Below, in pieces: positions 33,658 through 42,097 of a stretch of 51,443 bases of DNA. Within the stretch, counting starts at the first letter, position 1, and each line of letters begins with the position of its first letter. This DNA is from JANYJA01 sp038229055. GTDB lineage: Bacteria > Acidobacteriota > Terriglobia > Bryobacterales > Bryobacteraceae. Both the position numbers and the translations under genes were made by a program. The notes beneath the pieces were generated by a model. That model was not told where the DNA came from. It was given only the letters and a program-made list of their open reading frames with translations, and did not search any database. Location: NCBI GenBank assembly GCA_038229055.1, contig JBBROU010000018.1, forward strand, positions 1 through 51,443, given 5' to 3'.

Positions 33658-35237
33658 TTGCCCACCCGCAACATCGAAATCTGCACTTTCACTTTTTCAC
33701 CGGCCCGGACCCGGACAACCGTTTGCTTGCTTTTCAGCGCTTCCAAACCTTCCAGCGCGCCGTTCCATTCGTCGTCCTCGTCCCACGCCCACATAGAATA
33801 GGCGCCCGGGATCAGTCCGTTATAGAAGAAGCTGCCGTCTTCTCCGGTGGTTGCGACAAACAGATCTCCGGGATCTTCAGGCGTGCCGCTCATCAGAATC
33901 AAGTTTCGCGCCTTCGGCACCGGCTTGCCCGCTTCGTCGATCACAGTCCCGCGAATTTCACCGCATTGATCGGTGAAGCTGATTTCGAGCGTCTCTTTCG
34001 TGCCAGGCGCGATTACGACTGCGTGATCTTTCGCGTCGACCTTGCCGATGCGCGCCGAAGATGGGCAGAGTTCAGTGCGCGTCACCAGCCAATATCGGCC
34101 GCTATGGGGCAGCAGAATGCGCAAGCGTCCGTCCGTCTGTTGCTGTGCTTCGTTGGGCTCGCTGAATGTCTCATCAGCCGCGCGCAAGCCAACCGTAATG
34201 GCCCCGGAGTCCTTGGGAGCGTGAATCACGACGTCAATCGCCGGTAGAGGCTCGAGTGTTAACTCCACGCCGCCCACGTCGGAATCCCTCACCGTCAAGG
34301 GCAGGCGCGCGCCGAACTGTGTTGGGAGGCCATGGATATCTTGAGACGACTGTGTCACGACCCAATAAGTTCCGGGTAAGACGCTTTGCACTTGAAAGCC
34401 GTGATCGTCACCCGTCACCTGCGCGAAGAGGTTCTGCGACCTGCCGGATTGATCTGCCGGCAAAAGCTGCACTGAAGCGCCCTGGCCTTGGGGGACATTC
34501 GTCACGCGCCCGCTCACTTGAACGGGCATTTGCGGCGCGAATATCAGATCGACCTCCATCTTCTTGCCGGGCGTGATATCGAGCAGCGCTTTGGAGCGCG
34601 TGTCGGGAGTACAGGTTTCCGCATAGACGTCGAACGGTTTTTGCCCGAAGGGGGCGTAGCCGACGGGCGGCGCGGGTTCACCGCCTTGCGGGGCCGATGC
34701 GCAGATGCGGTAACGTCCGCGGCTCAGCGACGGTATGCGAAATCGCCCGAGATCGTCGGTGGCCGCGTTGCCGGCCGTCTGCATCGCGGGCTTGCCGTTG
34801 CCCCAAGCGCGCCGTGCCGCGGCAACCTGCATATTCGGCATCGCATTTCCCGCGAGATCCCGAACCGTTCCGCTGATCGTCGCCAGGCGCGCAACGCGAA
34901 ACACGATGTCCTGATGCGGAAACTGGGCGTTCAGATTGAGCGAGGCGACCATCCCGGGCTGCGGCGTCTGGCCCCAGAAGAACGCTCCGAGGTCATTGCG
35001 ATGCGCAGTTAAGATGTAGGCTCCGGCCGGGAGTCCCGCAAAAGCGAAGCGCCCTTGCGCATCGGTCAGGACGGGGTCGGCGATCTCGTTCCAACCGTTT
35101 ACGGTAACGCCAATCTCGGCATTTGCGACGGGCAAACCGTTGTCGAGAACGAGCTGCCCCGCGAAGGAATAGCTCGGCTGTTGCCCAAAGATAGCGGTGA
35201 GCGGAATCAGCAACAGCAGCGCGCGAGCAAAACGCAT
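33654..35237 (-). CDS. Secreted carboxypeptidase-regulatory-like domain protein (paralogue 2)
   Basis: From the ATG at 35237 (527 residues) the protein starts MRFARALLLLIPLTAIFGQQ, a clean signal peptide, then LPVANAEIGVTVNGWNEI and FAGLPAGAYILTAHRNDLGA, the first CarboxypepD_reg-like repeat. A second repeat follows around GNAMPNMQVAAARRAWG, and a C-terminal one (AGKPVPKARNLILMSGTPED, GLIPGAYSMWAWDEDDEWNG). It is a tandem neighbour of paralogue 1 and shares its layout; remnants of a third copy lie just upstream. The frame opens to 35321, but the earlier start would put 28 residues before the signal. Confidence 0.85.
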   Translation of the reverse strand: MRFARALLLLIPLTAIFGQQPSYSFAGQLVLDNGLPVANAEIGVTVNGWNEIADPVLTDAQGRFAFAGLPAGAYILTAHRNDLGAFFWGQTPQPGMVASLNLNAQFPHQDIVFRVARLATISGTVRDLAGNAMPNMQVAAARRAWGNGKPAMQTAGNAATDDLGRFRIPSLSRGRYRICASAPQGGEPAPPVGYAPFGQKPFDVYAETCTPDTRSKALLDITPGKKMEVDLIFAPQMPVQVSGRVTNVPQGQGASVQLLPADQSGRSQNLFAQVTGDDHGFQVQSVLPGTYWVVTQSSQDIHGLPTQFGARLPLTVRDSDVGGVELTLEPLPAIDVVIHAPKDSGAITVGLRAADETFSEPNEAQQQTDGRLRILLPHSGRYWLVTRTELCPSSARIGKVDAKDHAVVIAPGTKETLEISFTDQCGEIRGTVIDEAGKPVPKARNLILMSGTPEDPGDLFVATTGEDGSFFYNGLIPGAYSMWAWDEDDEWNGALEGLEALKSKQTVVRVRAGEKVKVQISMLRVGK

Positions 35238-35307
35238 ATGAAAATATGACACCGGGTAGGGGCGCACAGTTCCCTTGCACCCGGAGTGCCGACGTTTGTC
35301 AGCGTCG

Positions 35308-35433
35308 CTAATTCGAATCAATTCGGACGGGCCTAACGGTCACGTTCACGGTCTCGCCCTGTTTGCTATCGGCTGCCCGCGCGGGAAAAGTGTCAGGAGC
35401 GCCGCGCTGTTCGATTTCAGTGCCTCTGGACAC
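35308..35433 (-). pseudogene. C-terminal remnant of a third carboxypeptidase-regulatory-like gene
   Basis: The short frame reads RGTEIEQRGAPDTFPARAAD then SKQGETVNVTVRPVRIDSN before a stop. The KQGETVNVTVRP ending matches the terminal REGETTRVTVQP of paralogue 1, so this is the tail of a related gene without its body. Its N-terminal partner lies at 36864-37061 on the same strand. The frame is stopped just upstream (TGA before the GTG at 35433). Confidence 0.6.
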
Positions 35434-35482
35434 TCAATTTGTTTTATGCTGCTACGTTGCCCAAGCACGACTCGCCCGAGTC

Positions 35483-36184
35483 TCACCTGTGGTTCGTGGA
35501 AACCCAGCATTCTTCAGGGCGCACGATGCAGATATCCCGAGACTCGGACAACAATCGGCCCAAGTAGCTGCCGAAGAATCTCTTCGACTCAAGCTGATTG
35601 TACGTACGGATGATGCGTTTGTCCTGCACATCGATTGCGTACGCCTTGAACGTTCCAAAGCTGTCGCAGTTTGAATGATCGATGATCTGGGTCGCGACGA
35701 GCAAAACTCGTGACGGTCGCAACCAAGTCACTGAACTCACATTGGGAACCTCTGGCCATCCGCACATTACCGGGTTACCGAACGCGTTCTCGGCCAATGA
35801 AGTGAGTGCGATCTTTTCCATTGAATCGTTGTGCAGCAGGAATACGGTCGTTTCGTACCTACCGTTAGCGCCTTCTGAACTCCCCGTAATCGCAAATGCC
35901 GCAGAGTCATCACTCCAGAGGACCTCCGTATTCAAGCCAAACGCGATGCTATCTTTGAAGACTCCTTGCGGAGACCTGACTTCGACGGAGGATAAGAAAG
36001 TCTCCTCGTTCGTGAGCTTGGTCCTGACGCTTGCCTTGCCGTTCGGGGAGACCGCTGCTTTTCCGGAAGAAGTAAAAATGGCTCTTGCAGCGAACATCGC
36101 GGGCTGCACGTTCGGGCGAGATTGGGCCAGAGTAACCAGACAAAGAAGCCCTGACGCTGCAAGTTGAATCGGCACCCGCATCAT
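35483..36184 (-). CDS. Secreted hypothetical protein, 233 residues
   Basis: The protein has a signal peptide (IQLAASGLLCLVTLAQS) and a mature part rich in beta-strand patterns: KAAVSPNGKASVRTKLTN, VLWSDDSAAFAITGSSEGAN and VSSVTWLRPSRVLLVAT, which look like successive blades of a small propeller. Three to four Cys are scattered. I do not recognise the family. It lies inside the 1.45-kb segment that separates the two remnants of a third carboxypeptidase-regulatory-like gene and is divergent from the broken membrane-protein gene. Confidence 0.6.
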   Translation of the reverse strand: MMRVPIQLAASGLLCLVTLAQSRPNVQPAMFAARAIFTSSGKAAVSPNGKASVRTKLTNEETFLSSVEVRSPQGVFKDSIAFGLNTEVLWSDDSAAFAITGSSEGANGRYETTVFLLHNDSMEKIALTSLAENAFGNPVMCGWPEVPNVSSVTWLRPSRVLLVATQIIDHSNCDSFGTFKAYAIDVQDKRIIRTYNQLESKRFFGSYLGRLLSESRDICIVRPEECWVSTNHR

Positions 36185-36237
36185 CCCGCAAGCCTAGCAC
36201 CGAAAACAACTCGGCACCACGCGTCGACTAGAACACT

Positions 36238-36882
36238 ATGAGCGGCTGGCGCGATTACTACGGGCGATTCTATAGGAGCGCGTGGAGTGAATTCAGTTTA
36301 TTTGGGCAGGAACAGGTGTTCGTGGGGCTGATCGTTGGCGTGATTCAGGCTTTTCGCGAAGGTCAGAACGGAGCGATCGAGCCCCAAGGCAATTCTGCCT
36401 TCAATTGAGGCTGCCGTTGCCGCCTACCTCGCGGTCGCCATTCTGAAATGGTTCTGGATCACAGTCCGCACGCCGGTCACACTCGATAGCGCCCGTCTCG
36501 GCCAACTGTCAGCGAAAGAAAATGACATTGCGGAGAAAGATGCCGCAATATCACAGTTACGGGAAGAGCTTTCGCGCAAGCATCCGCATGATGAGCACAT
36601 TGAAAAACAGGTAACTGTGGCCATGCAAAAATTAGGCCTCCCGAAAGGAAGTTCATTAGCGATCTCCTGGATGCTGGGAGGATGTCTGCATCGCAGGTTC
36701 AGCACACGCCCATCTATAATCCAGACGAAATGATAAACAACAAGATTGGGATTAAGTTGATTGAGTGGGAGTCACATGCGCCTGGGAATGGCCTCGCTGA
36801 GATCAATCGCGTCTTCCTCATAAGTCCGAACTTCCGGGAAGCCCTTCGCAATGTTATCAATCTTTACCGGGTCGAAACGTAA
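36238..36882 (+). pseudogene. Membrane-protein gene with two compensating frameshifts
   Basis: Three consecutive frames join into one plausible 214-residue protein. Residues from MSGWRDYYGRFYRSAWSEF through QVFVGLIVGVIQAFREG are in the first frame, which stops at 36406. A second frame holds KAILPSIEAAVAAYLAVAIL, a membrane helix, then a charged stretch (QLSAKENDIAEKDAAISQLR, likely coiled coil). Near 36640 the first frame resumes with PPERKFISDLLDAGRMSASQ and ends NRVFLISPNFREALRNVI before the TAA at 36880. The breaks fall at a CCCC run near 36391 and at GGCC near 36636. The family is unknown to me. It ends where homology of the flanking remnant begins. Confidence 0.45.
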
Positions 36883-37061
36883 AGCCCCCGCGAGTCTGTG
36901 AAGACCACGTCCCGGATATCGTTCGTGCCACTCACGGCTATGCTGATTTCCGCATGGGCGACGGGCACCCGATTGTGAAGGACCAGTTTTCCTGTTAAGG
37001 AATAGCTCGACGGTTGGGCAAAGGCAGCGGCGCGACTGAATAGGAGCAAGAGCGCCCGCAT
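36864..37061 (-). pseudogene. N-terminal remnant of a third carboxypeptidase-regulatory-like gene
   Basis: From an ATG at 37061 with a good site (GAGGGGAACC) the frame reads a signal peptide, MRALLLLFSRAAAFAQPSS, then YSLTGKLVLHNRVPVAHAEI and SGTNDIRDVVFTDSRGLY before stopping. It aligns closely with the start of paralogue 2 (QPSYSFAGQLVLDNGLPVAN, NEIADPVLTDAQGRF). Similarity ends at about 36884, exactly where the plus-strand membrane-protein gene stops. The matching tail is at 35308-35433. It begins 8 bp below the stop of the large fusion gene. Confidence 0.65.
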
Positions 37062-37069
37062 GGTTCCCC

Positions 37070-39583
37070 TCAAAACAGCAGCCGCCCGCCCGCAAACGTG
37101 TGCAGCACTTTCGTTTTCGGGATGTCATCCGGAGCAATCTGAAAAATATCTTGGGACAAAACGACGATGTCGGCAAGCTTGCCGGCTTCCAGTGTGCCTT
37201 TCTCGCGCTCGGCGAATTCCGCGTATGCGCCCGTCGACGTGTAAGCGCGAACCGCTTCTTCGACGGTGATCTTCTGCTCCGGAATCCAGCCGTGCGGATT
37301 CTTGCCGTCGAGCGTTTCGCGCGTCACCGCCGCGTAAATCCCCAAAAGCGGCGAAAGCGGCGCGACCGTCCAATCGCTTCCGAACACCACCTTCGCACCG
37401 GCATCCAGCAGCGACCGGAACGCATAAGTGGTGAGCGCGCGCTGGTGCCCGATGCGCTTCTCGGCCCAGCGGCCATCGTCGATCGCATGGTACGGCTGCA
37501 TGGACGCGATCACTCCGAGCTTCGCGAACTTCGGGATATCCATCGGAGCCAAGTGCTGCGCGTGCTCGATGCGAAAACGGCGGTCGCGGGGGCCGTTCTT
37601 CTGGGCGATCTCTTCGAAATAGCTGAGCACCATCGAGTTGGCCCGGTCGCCGATGGCGTGGATAGAGCATTGCAAGCCCGCGCGATCGGCCTCCAGCATC
37701 TGATCGCGTAGTTTTCCTTCCGGCAGGTTGTCGCTGCCCATCAGTCCAGACGTATTGCGCGCGTCGCTGAACGGATCGAAGAACAGGGCGGTCGTCGAAC
37801 CGAGCGAGCCATCCATAAACGCTTTCAGACCGCCGAAACGAAGCCATTCGTCGCCGACGCCTTGCCGCCCGACCGTCTCGTCTTGCCGCTTCCACTCGGC
37901 TAACGGCGTGCGCGCGTAGACATGCGCCGTCAGTGTTCCGGCATCGCGGAAGCGCTGGTAGACGGGGTATTGATTCCACAGCGTGACGTCGTCGATTGAG
38001 GTGACACCGACGCGCGCGGCCTCGGCCAGCGCCGCATTCAACGCCTCGTCATACTCAGCCGCGGAAGGATCCGGAATCAGCTTCTCAGCTAAGGACATCG
38101 CGGCATCCTTTAATACGCCGGTGGGTTCGCCCGTGCGGGCGTCGCGCACAATGGTTCCGCCGGGCGGATCGGGAGTGGCCCGCGTGATGCCGGCCTTGCG
38201 CAGCACCAGGCTGTTCACCAGCGCCATGTGGCCGTCGAGACGCGAGACGAAAACGGGATTGTTCGGCGTTACGGAATCGATCAGCTCTTTCGTCGGCAGC
38301 GGCCCCCCGGGCCACAACTCGTGATCCCAATCGCCGCCCGTGATCCACCGGTCGGGCCCGATCTTTTTCGCCTGCTCGCCGATGCGCCGCGCGAATTCGG
38401 CCTGTGTTTCGGCATCGCGCAGATCCACCGAGAGCAACTGGAATCCGCCCGCGACGAAGTGCGTATGGTCGTCGATGAATCCCGGCAGAGCAAGCTTTCC
38501 GCCCAGATCCACCAAGCGCGTGTTCGCGTTTTTCAACCGCGCGATTTCTTCGTTCGTGCCGACGGCAATGATGCGCTCGCCACGAATCGCGACGGCTTGC
38601 GCGCTCGGCCGCGCGGTCACGCCGGTCCAGAATTTGCCATTCGTTAGAATCAAATCGGCGGGCGGAGTTCGGGCCAGAAAGAATTCCGCGATTCCCTTCG
38701 CCACGAACGGAATGATCTCCGCCTTCTTACTGTTGTCCTGCGTGAAAATCACGATCGCGAATTCCGCGCCGTTGGGCAATCGCACATACGCCGCATCATG
38801 CCGCGTGGTGCTGGTCCAGCCGGCTTTGGAATAGTATTGCGAGCCCCGCGGCAGCGCCGGCCCTGCGAAGCCGTGTCCTTGATCGTCGAGATCGTCCGTC
38901 GGCGCCCAAGGATCGCGATGCAGCAGGTTCAGCATCGCCATGCTGCGCTCGCGCGACACCGCGTGCTTGGTCGCAATCTCATAAAACAAGCGCGCTACCG
39001 CTTCCGTGGTCAGCCGATTGTTGTTTTCGAAGTTCGCGCCGCGCGATTGCCGCTCACGGCCATAAGGCCCTTCGGCAAATGCTTTCTGGTTCACGTTGAT
39101 GCCGTTGTACCCAAGCCCCGCGTAATAACGATTCACCGCATTGCGCTTCTCGAGCCACTCGCGCAAAGCAGGCGGATCGAGCTCCGGGCCGCCCGTGGTG
39201 CCCGTCAACGCATCCAGCACCACGCCGGTTGCATCGTTTGACGACGTTACGATCATGTCGTGCAGCGTGCGCTCGAACTCCGGCGTCTGCGCGAGTGTCC
39301 CGGCCTGCATTTGCGCGTGTGCGGCAACCAGATAAAACAGCTTGACGACGCTCGCCGGATAGAACGGGACCGCGCCATGGTAGCTGGCCGACTGGGGATG
39401 CGCTCGCTCATTCATGTCGATGACGGTTACCGCGATCTTGTCGGCCGTGAGTCCCGGCCCAAACTTCGCGACCATATTCTGCACAACAGTGCCGATCGCT
39501 TTTTCGAGCGGCGGCGATGGGGCGAAACTCTGGGCCGGCGCGGCCTGCGCCAGACATGCAATCAAGCAAAGTAAACGGGCCAT
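37070..39583 (-). CDS. Class A beta-lactamase-like serine hydrolase fused to YtcJ-type amidohydrolase
   Basis: The 837-residue secreted protein (signal peptide 1-18, LACLAQAAPAQ-like) joins two enzymes. Residues about 20-303 are a beta-lactamase class A-like domain: S78 and K81 in the SXXK motif (PASVVKLFYL), SSNDATG at 114-120 in place of SDN, and SKAGW at 252-256 in place of KTG. Residues about 308-837 are an amidohydrolase-3/YtcJ-like domain with the metal-binding HTH pair (H373 and H375 in GFIDDHTHF), CSIHAIGDRANSMVL, FRIEHAQHL and FGSDWTV. No stop or internal start of note lies between them. A combined role in amide or peptide hydrolysis outside the cytoplasm is inference. Confidence 0.9.
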   Translation of the reverse strand: MARLLCLIACLAQAAPAQSFAPSPPLEKAIGTVVQNMVAKFGPGLTADKIAVTVIDMNERAHPQSASYHGAVPFYPASVVKLFYLVAAHAQMQAGTLAQTPEFERTLHDMIVTSSNDATGVVLDALTGTTGGPELDPPALREWLEKRNAVNRYYAGLGYNGINVNQKAFAEGPYGRERQSRGANFENNNRLTTEAVARLFYEIATKHAVSRERSMAMLNLLHRDPWAPTDDLDDQGHGFAGPALPRGSQYYSKAGWTSTTRHDAAYVRLPNGAEFAIVIFTQDNSKKAEIIPFVAKGIAEFFLARTPPADLILTNGKFWTGVTARPSAQAVAIRGERIIAVGTNEEIARLKNANTRLVDLGGKLALPGFIDDHTHFVAGGFQLLSVDLRDAETQAEFARRIGEQAKKIGPDRWITGGDWDHELWPGGPLPTKELIDSVTPNNPVFVSRLDGHMALVNSLVLRKAGITRATPDPPGGTIVRDARTGEPTGVLKDAAMSLAEKLIPDPSAAEYDEALNAALAEAARVGVTSIDDVTLWNQYPVYQRFRDAGTLTAHVYARTPLAEWKRQDETVGRQGVGDEWLRFGGLKAFMDGSLGSTTALFFDPFSDARNTSGLMGSDNLPEGKLRDQMLEADRAGLQCSIHAIGDRANSMVLSYFEEIAQKNGPRDRRFRIEHAQHLAPMDIPKFAKLGVIASMQPYHAIDDGRWAEKRIGHQRALTTYAFRSLLDAGAKVVFGSDWTVAPLSPLLGIYAAVTRETLDGKNPHGWIPEQKITVEEAVRAYTSTGAYAEFAEREKGTLEAGKLADIVVLSQDIFQIAPDDIPKTKVLHTFAGGRLLF

Positions 39584-39638
39584 GGGAAGCTTCTGTTATA
39601 GCGAATCCAGAGGCTTTACCGTGTTAGCCTAAGCAAGG
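39583..39638. repeat. 56-bp direct repeat, left copy
   Basis: This copy begins at the start codon of the beta-lactamase/amidohydrolase gene and covers its upstream region. It matches 42025-42080 in 54 of 56 positions (differences at 39618 and 39632), in the same orientation, 2442 bp away. It includes GGGAAGCTTCTGTTATAGCG. The two copies bracket the frameshifted membrane-protein gene. Confidence 0.9.
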
Positions 39639-39656
39639 CCCGTTGCAGCGGTTCCT

Positions 39657-41992
39657 TCAAGGCTGATTTCTATCCAAGAGGGAAAACGCGTTACCACGGC
39701 AGCCGTTGACCTCTACAGCCACTTGCGCCTTGCCCGGAATACTGACCGGAAGGCCGACGTTTAGTTGGTTCGAGCTTCGATAAAGAATTTTCGCCCGCTC
39801 GTCGCCAACCCAAACTGACACTAGGTCTTTTTTACCTCCGAAATCAATCCCGTATATCGAAGCGACTCCGCCTTGACCCGACACGGGCTTGTGTCCCGTT
39901 CGACTATCGATTATCCCGTCCGGGTTGATTAAAGGCGGGTGAAGCCGAATGAAAGCTTCTTCTGAGGTGGCGATACGCTGGGGCACATTGCACATCATAA
40001 CGAGTAAAGCTAAGGCCGCCGGTAATGTGGCGACGAGACCTATAAGAACAAGAGACGCTCGCGAAATTAACAAGCTCAGTGTGATCAGGGTTAGCACTCT
40101 GCCGAGCCAAACGTCCTCCGACGCCTGAAAGGTTAGCTGAAGATGCCGGTGCCCAGCGGGCGGGCGAATCATCAGAAAACCCAGCGGATCGGCGCCCATA
40201 ATGGAGGACGCGGCGCTCCAACCCCGATCGTAATTAACTTTTACAAGCAAGCTTTCGTTCGGTTCCAGGTCAGCCTCCAGATCGGCCGTATCTGATCGCT
40301 CCCAGTGTATTAGAGCGGGACGTTTGCCTTTCGCCCAGTCCACATAAGCGGCGAGGGAAGTCTCATCGGCTGTCGACCTTAGCCGTGGCAGCTTGGCAAA
40401 GGTATCTAGATCGACGACAACGGCTTGACTGTGTTCTGGAAACGTCGCTCGGTAGATCGTGTCACCCTGGTTATTCGTCCAAGCTATCGGGAGGGCGGCA
40501 AATTCCTGTGGTTGCACGAACCAGTGGAAGTACTCGCGTGAACTGGCCGAATGGACGACTACATACCGGGTGTCAAGCGCGCGTAACCAGAGTCCTGCGA
40601 TAGCGGCTTGCCGCTCGGGTGCTCCGCATCCAAATATCACCTGCCTTTGGGCAGCTATGAACAAGGGATTAGAAATGCCCTGTCGAGTGCCGCCAACCTG
40701 AGGAGTATCTTGCCAGAGGTTTAGCGACCCGTCGAGTTCACGCGCAACCAGAACGCGTGAGGTCACCGAAGAGTTGTGTCCGAGCCAGTCGGCAATCTGA
40801 AATGCTACTGATTGTGATTGATCTATCGAATGCGGTTGTAGCTTCCAGGCGTTCCGCTGAAAATCCCGCGAGGCGAAAGCACCCCACAACAGAACAACGA
40901 TCGCAAGGGTGGCGCGATACCGCCCACAAACGGAAATCGCTCCCGCAAGGCAGAGTATCAGGCAGATATTGAATTCCGTTACGTAGCGGTGCGGAAGCGG
41001 GAGCAGTTGATTGCCGGCTAAAGAGAATGCCGCTACGACTGCCCCGGAAATAGCAACCCAGCTGAGCAGAAGAGCGAAGGGCGCTGGAACCCGACGCCAG
41101 AACGCAATTGCCAGTAGCCCTGACGCACTTACGAGAATAATTGATGTCGCAAGGTTCCACGTGCTCGCAGGGCCCTCGTGCCGGAGCACAACGCGCGGTT
41201 TATCAACATGGAAGAAAAGAAAAATCCCGGAGTCATCCAGAAGGCCGTCAAGCCGTATCCGGTGCCGGCCGTTGAAATGAGTCTTCCAATCGCTCCCCTG
41301 AAACCGAACTTGCGAGTTTGAGCAATGGCCACCGAGATGAGCGCCATCTGCAAGGCGAGTAGCCCGGGCCAACTCGTAAGGAACACAGCAGCGGCAAGAA
41401 AGGCGGCAGTTTTGTAACAATCCCGCCAGGCGGCCGCTACGGCCAAGATGGTAAAGGAGATCGAAAAGAGATGGGGTACCTCGGCATACCCGTTCAGCGC
41501 AATGAACGACCACGGCGCGAAGTGAAACGGCTGGGCGAGATTGCGCCAGTCCGAGAGCAGAAAATACACTGGCGAAGGGAAAACGCTATAGGCGAACGCG
41601 GCGGCTCCCGCGGTCAAACGAGAGCGGAACAACTGAATGCATAAGATATAAATCGAGACCGGCACCAACGCGTACCCGAAACCGCTCGTCAGGTGATAAG
41701 CGCGCCCGAGTGACTGCCCGGGCAGCACAATCGTGAGGATATGGAAAAGGGGTGGGTAAACGTAAGCAAACGAGGACCCGCCATACTGCATTGGGTTCCA
41801 AGTCAACGGGTGATCGCGAAGCATTCGCTCCATCGCAAGGTAGGCATAGTCATTGTTCCAAGGTTGCGACGAGAATTCGGTGCCAAGATAGGGGGCGATC
41901 AGCAGAAGATTCGCCGTTAGCAATAGGACCACGATTCCGGCATCGATTGCGTTGGTTCTAAACCATACTTTAGGGAAAGAGGTGTGTGGCAC
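39657..41992 (-). pseudogene. Polytopic membrane protein (PTPS-related/GT-C-like) with TIG-like tail, frameshifted
   Basis: From a GTG at 41992 one frame encodes about 260 residues of hydrophobic helices. It includes QPWNNDYAYLAMERML and NPMQYGGSSFAYVYPPLFHI, the pattern of the 6-pyruvoyl-tetrahydropterin-synthase-related membrane family and GT-C-like enzymes. At an A/T-rich tract (41211-41225) one base is missing; the protein continues in the next frame with HVDKPRVVLRHEGPAS and runs to 39657. Further helices follow, then a soluble region and a C-terminal TIG/TIGR03437-like domain (GQGGVASIYGIDFGGKKDLV, SSNQLNVGLPVSIPGKAQVA). The rebuilt protein is about 775 residues. It may be intact in the organism if the gap is a read error. 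Confidence 0.75.
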
Positions 41993-42024
41993 GAGCTAAT
42001 TATGGACGAGACTATCGCAAAACT

Positions 42025-42080
42025 TGGGAAGCTTCTGTTATAGCGAATCCAGAGGCTTTGCCGTGTTAGCCTATGCAAGG
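42025..42080. repeat. 56-bp direct repeat, right copy
   Basis: It matches 39583-39638 at 54 of 56 positions. It ends 17 bp before the cas10 start codon, so it forms nearly all of the cas10 upstream region. In an arrangement without the intervening 2442 bp, a single copy would be the short divergent intergenic region between the beta-lactamase/amidohydrolase gene and cas10. Confidence 0.9.
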
Positions 42081-42097
42081 GCGCAAGATAAAATCGC

